Of a DNA stretch of 64,000 nucleotides, positions 11,760 to 25,839 are shown one piece after another; position 1 is the first letter of the stretch, and every line of letters begins with the position of its first letter. The stretch comes from Pardosa pseudoannulata (lineage: Eukaryota; Arthropoda; Arachnida; Araneae; Lycosidae): positions 17,771,951-17,835,950 of the forward strand of contig CM063504.1 in NCBI GenBank assembly GCA_032207245.1, in the 5' to 3' direction. The notes under the pieces are model-generated. The model saw only the letters and a program-made list of their open reading frames with translations, made no database searches and was not told where the DNA came from. Made by a program: the position numbers and the translations under genes.

Positions 11760-12184
11760 TATGATAGTAATGAAAAGAAGTAGATAAGTGAAATTTGATA
11801 AGTGCTGTTTTACTGAGCTACTGCACTATAAATACTAAATGAAATAAGCAGCAACGAAAGAAGCAGGTAGAATTTCATTATAGATATATCACGCACTTGC
11901 TGTGAAAATTTAAAATCAAAAATTGCACTTGCATGAAAAAATACCATGTTCAATTAAAATGCAATTAAAGCCTTTTTAAAACATTTTAGTTAAAAACTTC
12001 AGTTTTTAAAATTTTGTTTTTAAATTATGATATTAAATGTAAAGGTTTATAGCGTTACAGGATCTAATTCGAATATTTAAATAGAATTCGTTTTAAACTA
12101 TATAGAAATTTCCAAAGATTTTAAATATATAAAAATAAAATAATCGAAATTTTGAACGTTTAACTATAATGTCTCCTTTAATAT
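11760..12184. other. Nothing recognised
   Basis: AT-rich sequence without frames or repeats that I can identify. Confidence 0.5.
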
Positions 12185-12360
12185 TACTTTATGCGAGTTA
12201 TTATAAAAAAAACATGATGTACATTACAAAAAAGCAGTTCTATTCCTTATTAAAATTACACCTCCTCATTTTAGCTGATTACGAGACATCGTATCGTATT
12301 TCATTGTGATGGGCAGAGTCGTAAAGCCGTCTTCTGGATGAATGCCGTTTCAGATGGGGA
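12185..12360. repeat. Dispersed repeat R1, copy 2
   Basis: Shares CCTCCTCATTTTAGCTGATT, ATCGTATCGTATTTCATTG and GTCTTCTGGATGAATG in the same order as 8428-8605, with scattered substitutions. The continuation GTTTCAGATG is shared with the fragment at 9836-9900. Confidence 0.7.
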
Positions 12361-12554
12361 ACCTGACACATTATACTGCGTGATTCACAGAGTTTTTCGA
12401 TAAGGTTCCTCGTTGAACGGGAAGTTAATTTTTCAACTGAAACGCATACGTTTTCTTTCAATTCCGTGTAGGTATTGAATAATATAGTAAAAGATACTTT
12501 TAACAAGTTTGTAGACGATAAAATAGTTATTGAGCTTCAAAATATGTTTTAGAG

Positions 12555-13380
12555 CTACAAGACGCACTTTTTAACCATTTACCTTTTGTATATCACGTAA
12601 AATATACACATTTAATACTTTTTACGCTTGTATAAAAAGTAATTTTTAACCTTTTACCTTCTGTACATCACATATCATATATACATTTCATGCTTTTTAC
12701 GCTAGTACAAGACACGCTTTTAACCCTTTACCTTCTATACATCCCATATGATATACACATTTAATGCTTTTTACGCTTCTACAAGACACACTTTTTAACC
12801 CTTTATCTTCTGTACATCACATATGATATACACATTTAATGCTTCTTACGCTTGTACAAGATGCACTTTTTACCCCTTTATCTTCTGTACATCACATATG
12901 ATATAATATTTATTGCTTTTTACGCTTGTACAAGACACAATTTTTAACCCTTTACCTTCTGTACATCACATGCACATTTAATACTTCTTACGCTTGTACA
13001 AGATGCACTTTTTAACACTTTACCTTCTGCCCATCACATATGATATACACATTTAATGCTTTTTACGGTTGTACAAGACAAACTTTTTAACCCTTTACCT
13101 TCTGTACATCCCATATGATATACACATTTAATGCTTTTGACTTTTGTACAAGATGCACTTTTTAACCCTTTACCTTCTGTACATCACATACACATTTAAT
13201 GCTTCTTACGCTTGTACAAGACACATTTTTTAATCCTTTACCTTTTGTATATCACATAAAATATACACATTTAATGCTTCTTACGCTTGTACAGGATGCA
13301 CTTTTTAACCCTTTACCTTCTGTGCATCACATATGATGTACATATTTAATGCTTTTTACGCGTGTACATCACATATGACA
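12555..13380. repeat. Minisatellite, about 75-bp unit, about 11 copies
   Basis: Each unit contains CTTTTTAACCCTTTACCTTC, then TGTACATCACATATGATATA, then CACATTTAATGCTTTTTACG, then CTTGTACAAGA, with small changes. By eye, unit starts fall near 12568, 12645, 12717, 12790, 12866, 12940, 13008, 13084, 13158, 13227 and 13302, so the period is mostly 73-77 bp. Shorter units of about 68 bp lack part of the ATATGATATA segment. No coding frame runs through it. Confidence 0.92.
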
Positions 13381-14762
13381 CACAATGAAGTACATTTTAA
13401 GCAAAAAATAATTTGGTGTAGCGTCTTAAATTTAGCTATATTTTTGAGTGAGACCTATAAAATTTAAAGATTTATATCTAATATGCATTATATAGATATT
13501 CTCTCATACGAACATAGCCAAAAGGTTTAAACAATTCCGATATTCAAAATTTATAGCCTATAAATGTTAAGTAGAAATGAATTACGACAAAAGGGCTTAT
13601 TCGAACGTTATAAGATTCATGTTATGATATACAACCCCAAAAATAAATGCTACAATCTTCATACTTGCCAAACGAGTTAAGCATTTATTAAACTTTATTT
13701 AAATAATCACAATTTAGTACAATATTTACATACAGAAACAAATGTGCTTTATTTATTTTTGCTTTGCATTTATTGCTATAATCTACCACAAACATTAAAT
13801 TTCCCTGTATAATTTTTACATTGTTTAACATAAATATAATTCACACTATGTAAAAATTATACGAGAAACCATATAGCTTTTTCATAATTTAATTTACATA
13901 TAATTTGTTATAGTTACTAAACTTCACAGAATGTTGTCATAATTTAATACAATCTTTAACAGCTCAAATATAAATTTAGTGACGTGATAGCTGTATTGCG
14001 CTCAACCTTCGATCTGTATATTTAAGGTTCTCAAATAAAAGGTTATGTTTATTTCAAATTTTTACTTAGTTTTTAAAATATACATTTCAAAATTCAAAAA
14101 TGAAAAACCTTAGTTTCATATAACAAAAACACATTTTATTTTAATTTCTACCTAATTTTTAAAGAAAATATCTGCCTATTTATCCTTGCACTGTGGTATA
14201 GAAAAAATAACAGAATTTATTAAAAATGTTATTTAATAAAATCCAAGGTAAAATTAAAAATATCATGGCCCTATCTTACAAATATTGTCTTTAATAAGAG
14301 ATAACCAGGGATTTGTCATATTTGTATAATCAATAATCGCTGATTACCTGTAATAGAATCTCGTGACACCAGAACTAAGCACAAAGGAATAAAAATAAAT
14401 GATAAATACTTTTAATCTCACAAACGGTTTGTTACTCCTGGCAACATAATAGATTAATATAGGGAAAATAATGCAATTGAAACCATAAAAGAATAAATGT
14501 ACCAAAAACTCTTTACAAATTAAGTGACTAAACTGAATGCAGTAAAAATCCATCAAAATTAATATCACCTTAAGCCTTAAACACTTTTTAAACTATAAGC
14601 ATGAAACAATTTATTTAAAAATTAAACCATTCAAAGAAATTTATATACAATATATAGCCATGTGGCTTAACAGAAGGCAAATAAGTGTTCTATCTAATTT
14701 TGTTCAATTTAACCTGCCTACAACATTCCACGGTCTTACCTTAACCCAAGAAAGCTATCCAT

Positions 14763-14763
<1 letters not shown>
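13381..14763. other. Nothing recognised
   Basis: About 1.4 kb of very AT-rich sequence. Short open frames appear (for example 14568 to 14344 on the minus strand) but have no recognised motif and the composition of the surrounding DNA. Confidence 0.55.
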
Positions 14764-14830
<67 letters not shown>

Positions 14831-14852
14831 TATATATATATATATATATATA
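14764..14852. repeat. (TA)n(GT)n(TA)n microsatellite
   Basis: TA run, then about 30 bp of GT, then TA again; forms the left border of module M1. Confidence 0.97.
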
Positions 14853-14854
14853 TG

Positions 14855-15402
14855 TAATCCAATAATTTTAAAACTGCTGGACACATGATAGCCCCTATTA
14901 TTTTTACTTGCCCGGGCTGCTGGGAAAGAAGAAAGCTAATCCAGCTAACAGTAATAACGAACGATGCAGTCTGGCCACATTGAAGAAGACCGGCACAAGT
15001 CTAATTAAAACTTTATTTTAGAGCTGCTAAAGCGGACATCTTTACCAGTCAACGACAAACAAAGGAAAGACATAAAAATCACTCTGCTCGAACAGAGGTG
15101 CACCCAAGAGCGAAGACAGAAAGAATTTTCCCAAGGTAGAAGAAACTTACTCAGCGAATTAAGTGTTAAGATCAGGAAAAAACGCAGAGCCATTTGCCGG
15201 CGACAGCTGGAAAACGTGTTGAATAGACAGAAAATTTACATCTATAGGATAGAAAGCTTTGGGAATTGTATCGAAAGAATTTTAAGTCGAAGACACTCCT
15301 TTGATTAAGACATTTAGAGGCTGGGAAAAAGATTTTAAGGAATTAGAATGGGTGAGAGGAGGTTTTTAAGGAAATATTAAAGTTAAATAATTTTGATATA
15401 TT
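14855..15402 (+). repeat. Microsatellite-bounded module M1, copy 1
   Basis: A segment of about 550 bp, clearly less AT-rich than its surroundings, with a second copy inverted at 38946-39490. Shared blocks include CGAACAGAGGTG, CATTTGCCGGCGACAGCTGG, GAATTTTAAGTCGA and TTTTAAGGAATTAGAATGGG. Both copies end in a GATATATTACA-(CA or TA)n run on one side and have a (TA)n tract on the other. The shared part can be read as protein (AICRRQLENVL in both), but this copy has stops. I recognise neither the protein nor the element. Confidence 0.8.
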
Positions 15403-15440
<38 letters not shown>

Positions 15441-15447
15441 GCATATG
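15403..15447. repeat. (CA)n(TA)n microsatellite
   Basis: ACACAC run of about 22 bp followed by about 18 bp of TA; separates modules M1 and M2. Confidence 0.95.
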
Positions 15448-15449
15448 TG

Positions 15450-15979
15450 TGTGTCAACGAGGTGTGGTTGCAGTCATGGCCAGAAGAAGACATGGTTATA
15501 GTAAAGACCTTTACTAGCAGAACGTTGGTGGACAGGTTCCCACTTCATTATAGGGACAGAGTAGCTGAGGGGTCAGCCGAAAGCTCTCATTAAGACTCGA
15601 GAAAATTTTCATAGGTATTCAAATTTTAAGTCAAGGACAAAAGAAACCTTCGTCCCTTTGTAACCCCTAGTATAAATTGACCACTGGTACTACCGTTTAC
15701 GTCCTCATGGAAGGGGTCAAACCAATTACAACTTTATGACCCTAGCGGCCAATTTAGAAAATTCCCGAACGAAAAGGACGCTGTCGGCGACAGATTTTCA
15801 CAGATATTTTGACTGAGATTTTCATATAGATTTTGACCCAGATGTTACTTAGGATTTTACTTAGAACTGTTAGCTGACTTCTCAGCTAGTTCAGTCCTCA
15901 TAATGAAGAGAGAACCCTTCCAATCAACTGTTTCTTATAAAGATCTTTGACTAAAACTGTGTCTTCTTCTGGCCATGGC

Positions 15980-15980
<1 letters not shown>
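15450..15980. mobile_element. Fold-back module M2 with about 85-bp inverted ends
   Basis: The left arm (about 15471-15560: CATGGCCAGAAGAAGACATG, AAAGACCTTTA, GTTCCCACTTCATTATAGGG) reappears inverted at about 15895-15978 (CTCATAATGAAGAGAGAACC, AAAGATCTTTGA, CTTCTTCTGGCCATGG). The middle contains TTGTAACCCCTAGTATAAAT and GACGCTGTCGGCGACAG. A related copy lies at 37326-37737 and a fragment at 57360-57480. The element is bordered by (TA)n tracts on both sides. There is no transposase; the structure suits a MITE or fold-back element. Confidence 0.75.

Positions 15981-16050
<70 letters not shown>
15980..16050. repeat. (TA)n(GT)n microsatellite
   Basis: About 26 bp of TA followed by about 44 bp of GT at the right border of module M2. 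Confidence 0.97.
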
Positions 16051-16052
<2 letters not shown>

Positions 16053-16443
16053 TTGACAATTAAGCCTATCCCAAAGGTAAAAGAATCCGCACTGGGTCTG
16101 GTGCAGTTGTAAGTCATCCGAAGGCATCTAGGATGATAAACCTGTATTTCCCCATTTATAGGAGTGTGAGCCTCCAATCAGTGTTTTAATGGTCAGTAGT
16201 GTGATAACAATAAAGAAGCAAAACTAATTATACAAAGAGTACTATAGAAAGTACTGATTACAGCAGGAATTAATTTTGGTGTTTTCTGATTTGCCAACTT
16301 GATAAAAAAGACAAACGATAGTCTTCAAGTTTTGCCACAAAAGGATAGAATCACCCCAAAAATATTTTAAAATAGTCTTATAATAATAATATTCTTAACC
16401 TAAAAATCTCATCAATGTAATTATAAGACTATTTTAAAATATT
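16051..16443. other. Nothing recognised
   Basis: Mixed sequence without a supported frame. ATAAGACTATTTTAAAATATTTTA near 16421-16444 is an inverted echo of TATTTTAAAATAGTCTTATA at 16363-16382, making a small hairpin next to the TA tract. Confidence 0.4.
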
Positions 16444-17109
<666 letters not shown>

Positions 17110-17462
17110 TTATTATTTGCAATGCGGGAGCATTGCATTCACTACTAACCAAATGCAAATATCAGTTAGCCATATTATTATCGAAGCACTATGTAGGTGG
17201 CCAACATTACTCCTTGGGACAACACAAACATTTCAAATGGTTCCTCGTAATTAAGTAGGAACCACGCAGAAGGCACCTAGGCTTGGCTTGCCACCTCCAG
17301 TGGTACCGTTTGGGAATTTAGAGGATATTGCAACCATGAACCTATTACCTGTGCCCCAGCCGCCATTAATGAACACTGTGGATCCTTATCAGGTTTAATA
17401 CTGGAACTCACATCCCTCCTGTTATGAGGTAGATCTCATTGCTGACTGAGATACAACGGCTC
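17110..17462 (-). repeat. SINE-B (tRNA-derived), long-tail form
   Basis: Minus-strand copy: tail TTATTGTTATTATTTGCAAT, then CCAACATTACTCCTTGGGAC, GTGCCCCAGCCGCCATTAAT, CACTGTGGATCC and the inverted, degraded head ATTGCTGACTGAGA. The block order matches 9150-9530 and 53436-53787. The head has lost part of the B box. Confidence 0.75.
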
Positions 17463-17549
17463 CATGTATTGATCTATGCATATAAATATACGTGTGCTTA
17501 TAGCCTACACGTGTGTTAGGTCTCTATATTTATCTATATATACATACAT

Positions 17550-17551
17550 AC

Positions 17552-17630
<79 letters not shown>
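17550..17630. repeat. (TA)n microsatellite
   Basis: About 80 bp of pure TA, ending exactly where the inverted-repeat element starts (CAGTGGTGTGCGG). Confidence 0.97.

Positions 17631-19237
<1,607 letters not shown>

Positions 19238-19285
<48 letters not shown>
19238..19285. repeat. (TA)n(GT)n microsatellite
   Basis: About 26 bp of TA followed by about 22 bp of GT. Confidence 0.96.
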
Positions 19286-19656
19286 AATTTAGTGCAGCGC
19301 ATCCTCGCAATGTCGCGCCCTCATCACTGAGTGGGGTAAGTAAGGAACGACAGAGGGACATTCGAGTCGGAGTCAAGGAGAAGGAGTGACCTGGTCGAGT
19401 GAAGGACCCGTGGCACTCGAGCTCCTTCAATTTATGAAACACCGAGTAGGGTGTATTTTCTATGTTAAACACCGAGTAGAATTGATCTTGTGTTAAACTT
19501 CGAGTAGGAAGTCTTGTCTATGCCGAGTCAGCACTGGGATTTAACTATTTGTCTTTATACTTAAGTGTTATTTGTGTTATTACGTAATTAAATGCTGTTA
19601 TTGTTAATTTAGTCTGTCATCGAATTTGTCTGACGACACACCTAGACACCGAACCC

Positions 19657-19660
<4 letters not shown>
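19286..19660. repeat. LTR-like GC-richer module between microsatellites
   Basis: About 370 bp, richer in G+C than its flanks, with a short internal repeat (CACCGAGTAG at two sites near 19440 and 19470, then CTTCGAGTAGG near 19498). An AATTAAATG polyadenylation-like signal lies near 19587-19595, and the module ends in CCGAACCCTACA before TACATACATA. It resembles the R-U5 end of an LTR, but no TG start or target duplication could be fixed. Confidence 0.3.

Positions 19661-19699
<39 letters not shown>
19661..19699. repeat. (TACA)n(TA)n microsatellite
   Basis: TACATACATACA followed by about 30 bp of TA. Confidence 0.95.
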
Positions 19700-19701
<2 letters not shown>

Positions 19702-20339
19702 CATCTATTTGGTACATACCTAAAAGTAAAATATAACTAAGAAGCACTGAAGAAAATATTAAACTTTAATTTTTTAAAAATATAAATATATCCTAAATTA
19801 AAATTAACTTCAATATTTCCAGGACTATTTAATAAAACTATAATGATGTTATTGCTCTATTCTATCTCTCAAATAACGTTAGAACGTTCCGCTTATGAGG
19901 TTAGGGGGCTCAAGCCAGCAAGTCCTCCTAAGTATTTATTACATATTAAAGTTATTTTTACCTATTAATAGTTCATTATTACAAAACATCTGTAAGGATA
20001 CCATTCTAGGGTTAATGATGTAAATAATTATTCAATTGCAAAACTCTAACCCTGTTAGTAATTATTAACCTAGCTGTATTTTTTGAAAGAAAAACTGTCT
20101 AAAGTTTTGGTTAAATTATGTTATGTTGAAGGATTTTTCTTCCCTAAAAGTAAATAAAACTAGAAAATTGCAAAAAACTTTTATACATTAGTTTTAAACA
20201 GACAGCCATTAAAGAACAACGTTCTGTCATAAATCAAAAATTATAACTAAAAGTTTCATATTAATCATACGACTTTTATTAGTATCCAATATTCCTTTTT
20301 ACCCCGGTATTGGATTTTGTTTTTAATATCTAGTTCCTA
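19700..20339. other. Nothing recognised
   Basis: AT-rich sequence without supported features. Confidence 0.5.
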
Positions 20340-21910
20340 CTTACTTTCCACCCTGGGCTTAATGCGTATCCCTGCCTTTTGACAACCAGACCGAAAAAAA
20401 TTCCTCCGTATGTAATGAAGCATTACGGTTACAGTTTCGTGACACTGAAAGGGAGCGGACCTATGAATAATAAAGACTTTTTCGCTCCAGATGATATCAG
20501 GAACGTTCAGCAAGAAACCCTGACTTATCGACATTTCCAGTCGGAGAAGAGTGGCATTGAAGTGAGTTCGATTCACGACAAGATAGGTACCGGTGTTGGT
20601 GGAAGGGGAACTTTAGAGGAGATACTAAATCATATATCCCTTATTAATTATTCTTTAAGGGAAATCAAAGTGGTATCTTGGAAACGTGTGTGAACAATGA
20701 AACCAAGTAGAGGATGTCCAATTCAATAATTTCTCCAGCAATCATTTATGTCATTTTGTGACCTCTCTCAAAAATGCTGTTAAAATGATTGACCTAAAAA
20801 CTTTTCCATTAAGGTTAATACTTTACAGCATTCAAGTAATATTTTGAAGTTTATAGTTTTTATCATGAAAAAAGAGTATAAAACCTATAGATAATAGACT
20901 TTTTCCATTCCAAAAGATATCAGAAACACTCACGGAGGAACCCTGACTTATCGATATTTTCGGATTTCAGAAAATTAGTATTGAAGTGTATGTGATGCAC
21001 GACAAGATAGACACCTGCATTGATAGAACATGTGTTGTTAGATGAAGAGATATTAAATTATGTATTCCCTCAGGTCTGGACTTAGTAGGTAGGCAAAGCC
21101 TGAGGCTGAAAATTATAGGAGCATGATCCTTTAACAAAAAACGAAGATGAAGATTGCTGACGATTTTAAATTCATTATTTCCCTTGGCTTCTTTTTTAAC
21201 CTTACTTTGAGAACTTCATTACCGTAGTCCATAGTTGTTGCCACTGGCGAAATAATTTCTTGTAAACTAAAAATAGTAAATTATTTAAAGCTAGGGCTAC
21301 CGATAAATTGTCTTAATGGTCTACTAACGCTGGCCTTTGAATGTGCGTTGAGCCATAAATTAAACAGAAAAAGATACAATTGATTTTGCAGAAAAAAAAC
21401 TTTGAAAGAGATTATTTTAAATGACGTTTAGACTGTGTATGCTACTGCACTATTATTTTAATAATTTAAACATAAGTTGAAGTAATTTTAGAAAATTTAA
21501 TGTATTAGTTTTATAAATTCACAGTCATGCTCCTTAAAAATGTAAATTGTATTTTTAAATAAAGCATTTTTCCGTCTATCTGTATACTCCCTAAAATCTT
21601 AATACTCCCTAAATTCAAATATATGTCATATTATGACTATAACTCATTTATAATAATACTGTGTGAGTTTTAAGTTTGTGGGCACGGAAGTTTCGGTATT
21701 TCCTACGGCGCCAAAAATGCTATGGTCTACTTTGATTCCTTGTTAATTATTTTTCGAGGACTTCATTTTTGTAATAATGAAACCACTTTAGTAACTTCTT
21801 GAACAATCTTTTTATGTCATTTTGGGATCTCTTTAAAAAATGTTGTTGCAGTGATAAACTTAAAAGGTGTTTCATTAAGGTTAATATTTCGCAGCAATTG
21901 CGTGAGGTGA
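20340..21910 (+). repeat. Diverged local duplication with a protein-like frame
   Basis: The stretch 20460-20650 recurs in decayed form at 20880-21075: shared AAAGACTTTTTC/ATAGACTTTTTC, GATATCAGGAAC/GATATCAGAAAC, CCCTGACTTATCGA, CACGACAAGATAG and GGAGATACTAAAT/AGAGATATTAAAT. A second pair (20725-20845 and 21784-21905) shares TTTATGTCATTTT, CTCAAAAATG/TTAAAAAATG and CATTAAGGTTAATA. The first unit has an open frame at 20379-20693 (a PDDIRNVQQETLTYRHFQS segment); the second has stops. The frame may be a fragment of an old mobile or host gene; I do not recognise it. Confidence 0.55.
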
Positions 21911-22390
21911 GACAAAAATTATATTTTACAATTTATAGTGAAATAGCAAGTATGCCCGTGCTTCGCTACAGTGAACTTAATATATTACTTTTGGACAAAG
22001 TTTTTTTCGTGAAAAACTCTCTAAATTTGTCACAGTTCAGTTCGAGTCATGAGAGTTACTTAGATTTGTACTTTTTGTTGTTAAAATATTGTTGATAAAC
22101 GTTTCATTGTAACGTAAAAATTAACCAAGAATTAAATTTAAAATTAGTTCTTGCAAAATGCTAATTATAGTTACAAAAATGCTATAATTTGCCTCACATA
22201 AAAATGAAAATTAATCACTTTATATCTAAATTTCCAGGTCAAATCAGATTGATACTACGCAGACGATGTTTAAATAATATAAAATAAGAAATGAATAAAT
22301 AAGATATTTAAAGAAATGACGTCATATTGATGAAAAATCATAGTTTTCACCTATTTATTATGTGATAAATTGAAATTTTAACCTCCTGCT
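21911..22390. other. Nothing recognised
   Basis: AT-rich, no supported feature. Confidence 0.5.
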
Positions 22391-22404
22391 CTTAACCGAG
22401 GAAA

Positions 22405-22586
22405 GCCGAACGATGGCCGATTGGTTAGGGTGCTGGCCTTCGGAACCGGAGTTCGTGGGTTCGAATCCCACTGAGGCATGGATGTTCGTAGCCGTTCGGA
22501 ATCGGCGTTAAACTGTAGGTCCCGGTCTCATTAGCCCTCGTGTTGCAAAAAGTAGACCGTAGCACTCCAAACCAAACCAAACCAAA
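22405..22586 (+). repeat. SINE-A (tRNA-derived), well preserved
   Basis: Near-consensus copy: GCCGAACGATGGCCGATTGG head, GGTTCGAATCCC B box, CCGTTCGGAATCGGC, CTCATTAGCCCTCG, AAAAAGTAGACCGTAG and a CCAAACCAAACCAAA tail. A perfect 14-bp target duplication CTTAACCGAGGAAA flanks it (22391-22404 and 22587-22600). The sequence quality and intact duplication make this one of the younger insertions here. Confidence 0.95.
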
Positions 22587-22874
22587 CTTAACCGAGGAAA
22601 ACAGCGCTTAAAACAATTACATGGGATAACGTCACATTGCTGGACATTATTGCTTCTTTCACTTAGTTATGATGCGATAAATTAAAAAGTGGATCGTTTG
22701 CGTTTAACAGGAGAAAATAATGCTTGGAATAATGACATGAAACGCTCGAAAAAAGGGGAAGGAATGGATTTCGAACGTTAAAAATTTTTAAAAACCTTCC
22801 TAGGGATATACCTAATAATTGATTGGATGTATGGTTTTTGAATCTATCGAGTACAAACAAACAGACACAAATTC

Positions 22875-23231
<357 letters not shown>

Positions 23232-24174
23232 GATTATAGTATAAAATGAAGACATTGTGTATTTTTATATATGTCTAACTGCACTGTGTCCAAAGGGATA
23301 AGATGCACATTGTAAGGATATGCGTATATCAGTGCATGAATGTACAACATGCATAAGTGTGTATTATGTATTACGTTTGTTATGTATATCGCATATATGC
23401 ATGTAGGTATATATATGGCATATTTTTTACATTTATTTAAAAATTCTATAATTACATAAATAGGAACAATGGGATTAATTTTCTTATAACACATGATCAT
23501 AAAACATCATTTTAAGAACTTTAACAGGCTTAGAAAAGTGTCGGTTTAAGAAGTTTTGTATCTAGTATGTTTCTAAACAAAGCAAGTGTTACTCTAACAA
23601 TGCAAGGGTTTATTTCAAATTCAAAAAGAAAAACATGCCTCTAAATTTTAAGATATATATTCAATTTTGATACTTTACTCAGAAAATAATCTATCATGTG
23701 CGACACGTTTTGAAATCAAACCCCTGTAACAGGTCAAAGCACCCATGGAAGTATTTTAAGTCTTAGTTTGTTTTCTTTTCTTTTCTTTTTCGGTGAAGCA
23801 TTTGTAATTCGTTAAAAGCAGTTTTTAAGTTTTCCAACCATGTCACGGAAATTGTCTTACTGTACTTAATTTTTAAGTTGAAAATGTGTATTAAGAAGTA
23901 GTTTCCCATGTACAATCCTAAATCATTTCCTAAAAAAATTTCTTCATCAGAAATTTAAAACATGTTTTACAAGGCATGTAATTATCGAGTTTGTATTATT
24001 CAATGTGTTCTTTATTAACATTTATCACCGTGTTTGTTTTTTATATCACCGTGTTATATAATAGCAATGGGCATAACAATTAATGTCATTAACAAATGAA
24101 ATCACTATTGAAAGAATATCAAAATACAACCTATGTAAATCAATAACGGAACCCTACAAATTATATATCTCTTT
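23232..24174. other. Nothing recognised
   Basis: AT-rich DNA with a (TTTTC)n-like stretch near 23770-23790; no supported gene. Confidence 0.5.
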
Positions 24175-24186
24175 CTTATCCCTATT

Positions 24187-24364
24187 GCTGAACGATGGCC
24201 GAATGGTTAGGGTACTGGCCTTTGGAACCAGAGTTCGTGGGTTCGAATCCCTCTATGGTAAGGATGTTAGTAGCCTTTTGGAATCGGCTTTAAGCAGTAG
24301 GTCCGGGTCTCATTAGCCCTCGTGTTGCAAAAAGTAGACCGTAGCACTCCAAAACCAGCCCTAA
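24187..24364 (+). repeat. SINE-A (tRNA-derived)
   Basis: Full-length copy with a GATGGCCGAATGGTTAGGG head, GGTTCGAATCCC B box and the usual body. It is flanked by CTTATCCCTATT (24175-24186) and CTTATTCCTATT (24365-24376), a 12-bp target duplication with one mismatch. Confidence 0.93.
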
Positions 24365-24589
24365 CTTATTCCTATTTTACTGTGATAACACATAATAATA
24401 TTGCAATATTTGCAATATTATCACAATTGTAAGATGAATTGAAATTGCAGGGAGTTAATTCACTTGTTACACACAGGAATAGTGTTTGAAATGACGTTAA
24501 ATCCCGTCAGCGGCAACTAGGACCTGTGTAGCAGAAAAATATTGGCTACTATCGAAATTATAAATCGGCCTCCATCAAGTGAACCCTCC

Positions 24590-24740
24590 CTAAAGGATAT
24601 TCCTGAATATCATTTTTTTAAATTTAGCAATGTTTGTCAATATTCCCCGATATCCCTGAATATTATTTTTGGATATTTTGCAGTGCTGGTCAATATTCCC
24701 CGATATCCCTGAATATTATTCTTATATTTAGCAATGTTTA
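24590..24740. repeat. Short tandem repeat (about 60-75-bp unit, 2-3 copies)
   Basis: GTCAATATTCCCCGATATCC with CTGAATATTATT occurs twice in full, after a partial GATATTCCTGAATATCATTT unit; AGCAATGTTT recurs at the unit ends. Confidence 0.75.
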
Positions 24741-24849
24741 TTACATGGTAATTTTGTCATACGAATTAATTTATTCACTTTTTCCTGAAGTAAGGCTTTT
24801 TGTATATGTTTAGGAGCTTGCTTTAAAACTGCTCACTTTCACTAATCCC

Positions 24850-25008
24850 ATGGGGCAGAGGAAACGAGGAAGACCACCAATTAGGTGGCTTGACCCAGTA
24901 GAGAGGGACTTAACTACTGTCAAAAAGGGAAACTGGAGGAGTCTTGCAGCAAATAGGAACGGCTGCAAAAAACTACTTGGGACAGCCTTGACCTGTAACA
25001 GGCCGTAG
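24850..25008 (+). pseudogene. LINE reverse-transcriptase C-terminal tail
   Basis: The 52-residue frame reads MGQRKRGRPPIRWLDPVERD and continues through GNWRSLAANRNGCKKLLGTA to a stop. The pattern G-x-R-x-RGRP-x-x-RW-x-D, followed by W-x-x-LA-x-x-R-x-x-W-like spacing, is the common C-terminal end of endonuclease/reverse-transcriptase proteins of non-LTR retrotransposons in invertebrates. The sequence after the stop runs into AGAAGAAGAAGAA, a simple 3' tail typical of such elements. Upstream parts are missing, so this is a 5'-truncated dead copy. The upstream border is near 24785-24840. Confidence 0.75.
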
Positions 25009-25029
25009 TGCTTTAGAAGAAGAAGAATA

Positions 25030-25839
25030 GAATCTTTAATGAATATGGTTTAATACACTAACAATTTATTGGTACTCACTTTGAATTTTTAACTGCTTAC
25101 CTATCAGGATTTAATGGACATCTAAAAAGTTGTTTTGTTTCTACATCACAAAGCATGCACTTCTTTGAAAGTACCATCTTGGTAATTCCAAATTATTCCT
25201 AATAACACTACTTTTGTGCTAAAAATAAATATTAGAATAAAACAAACACAAATGCATAAAAAGTTTTATAAATCAATTCCCTCCTAAATTATAATCCTAA
25301 AAGGCTACTTCATAAAAGAGATAAATTAATAACTATATATACAAAAAAATAAGAAAATCTCTTTGAACTAAATGTAGTATTTAAATACAAAAATGCTATA
25401 AAAATTAGTTATTAGAAAAACATGTAGAATCAATAAAAAAATATAAATAAGTAGCACAATAAGTAGTAATTTTAAAATATCCGTTAGAACAATCGAGAAC
25501 AAAAAGGAAACAATTTTTCAACTCTTTAAGCAAAAGTGATAGAAATAATAAAAAAAAAGATTAGTTAACAGCCGACATGGAAATAACATTCAGGATAGAG
25601 TGATCATATAAATAAATCAAATCACTACATTTGGTTGACTTTAATAATTAGAAATCGCAAAGCACAATCGCTTTCATTCGAAATTTTTCCAAGTTCGAAA
25701 CTACAACAGGGAAAATTTTCGGGTAACCGTTTAGAATCGCCAACGGATTAGGGGCTTCAATGTTATAATCACAGATTACATAGCAGCAGACCATCGCCAA
25801 GGTCCCAGACCACTGCCAAAGTGCCAATAAGTTCAGATG
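25030..25839. other. Nothing recognised
   Basis: AT-rich and A-rich DNA; no supported frame. Confidence 0.5.

Noticed and set aside
12555..13380. CRISPR-like regular array
   Set aside because: The whole unit of about 75 bp repeats with gradual divergence and no unique spacers; the host is eukaryotic, so this is a minisatellite.
22405..22480. Possible genuine tRNA gene (also at 7416, 24187, 26957, 44330, 53216)
   Set aside because: A and B boxes are present, but each is followed by the same non-tRNA body and flanked by target duplications, so these are SINE heads; no proper acceptor stem was seen.
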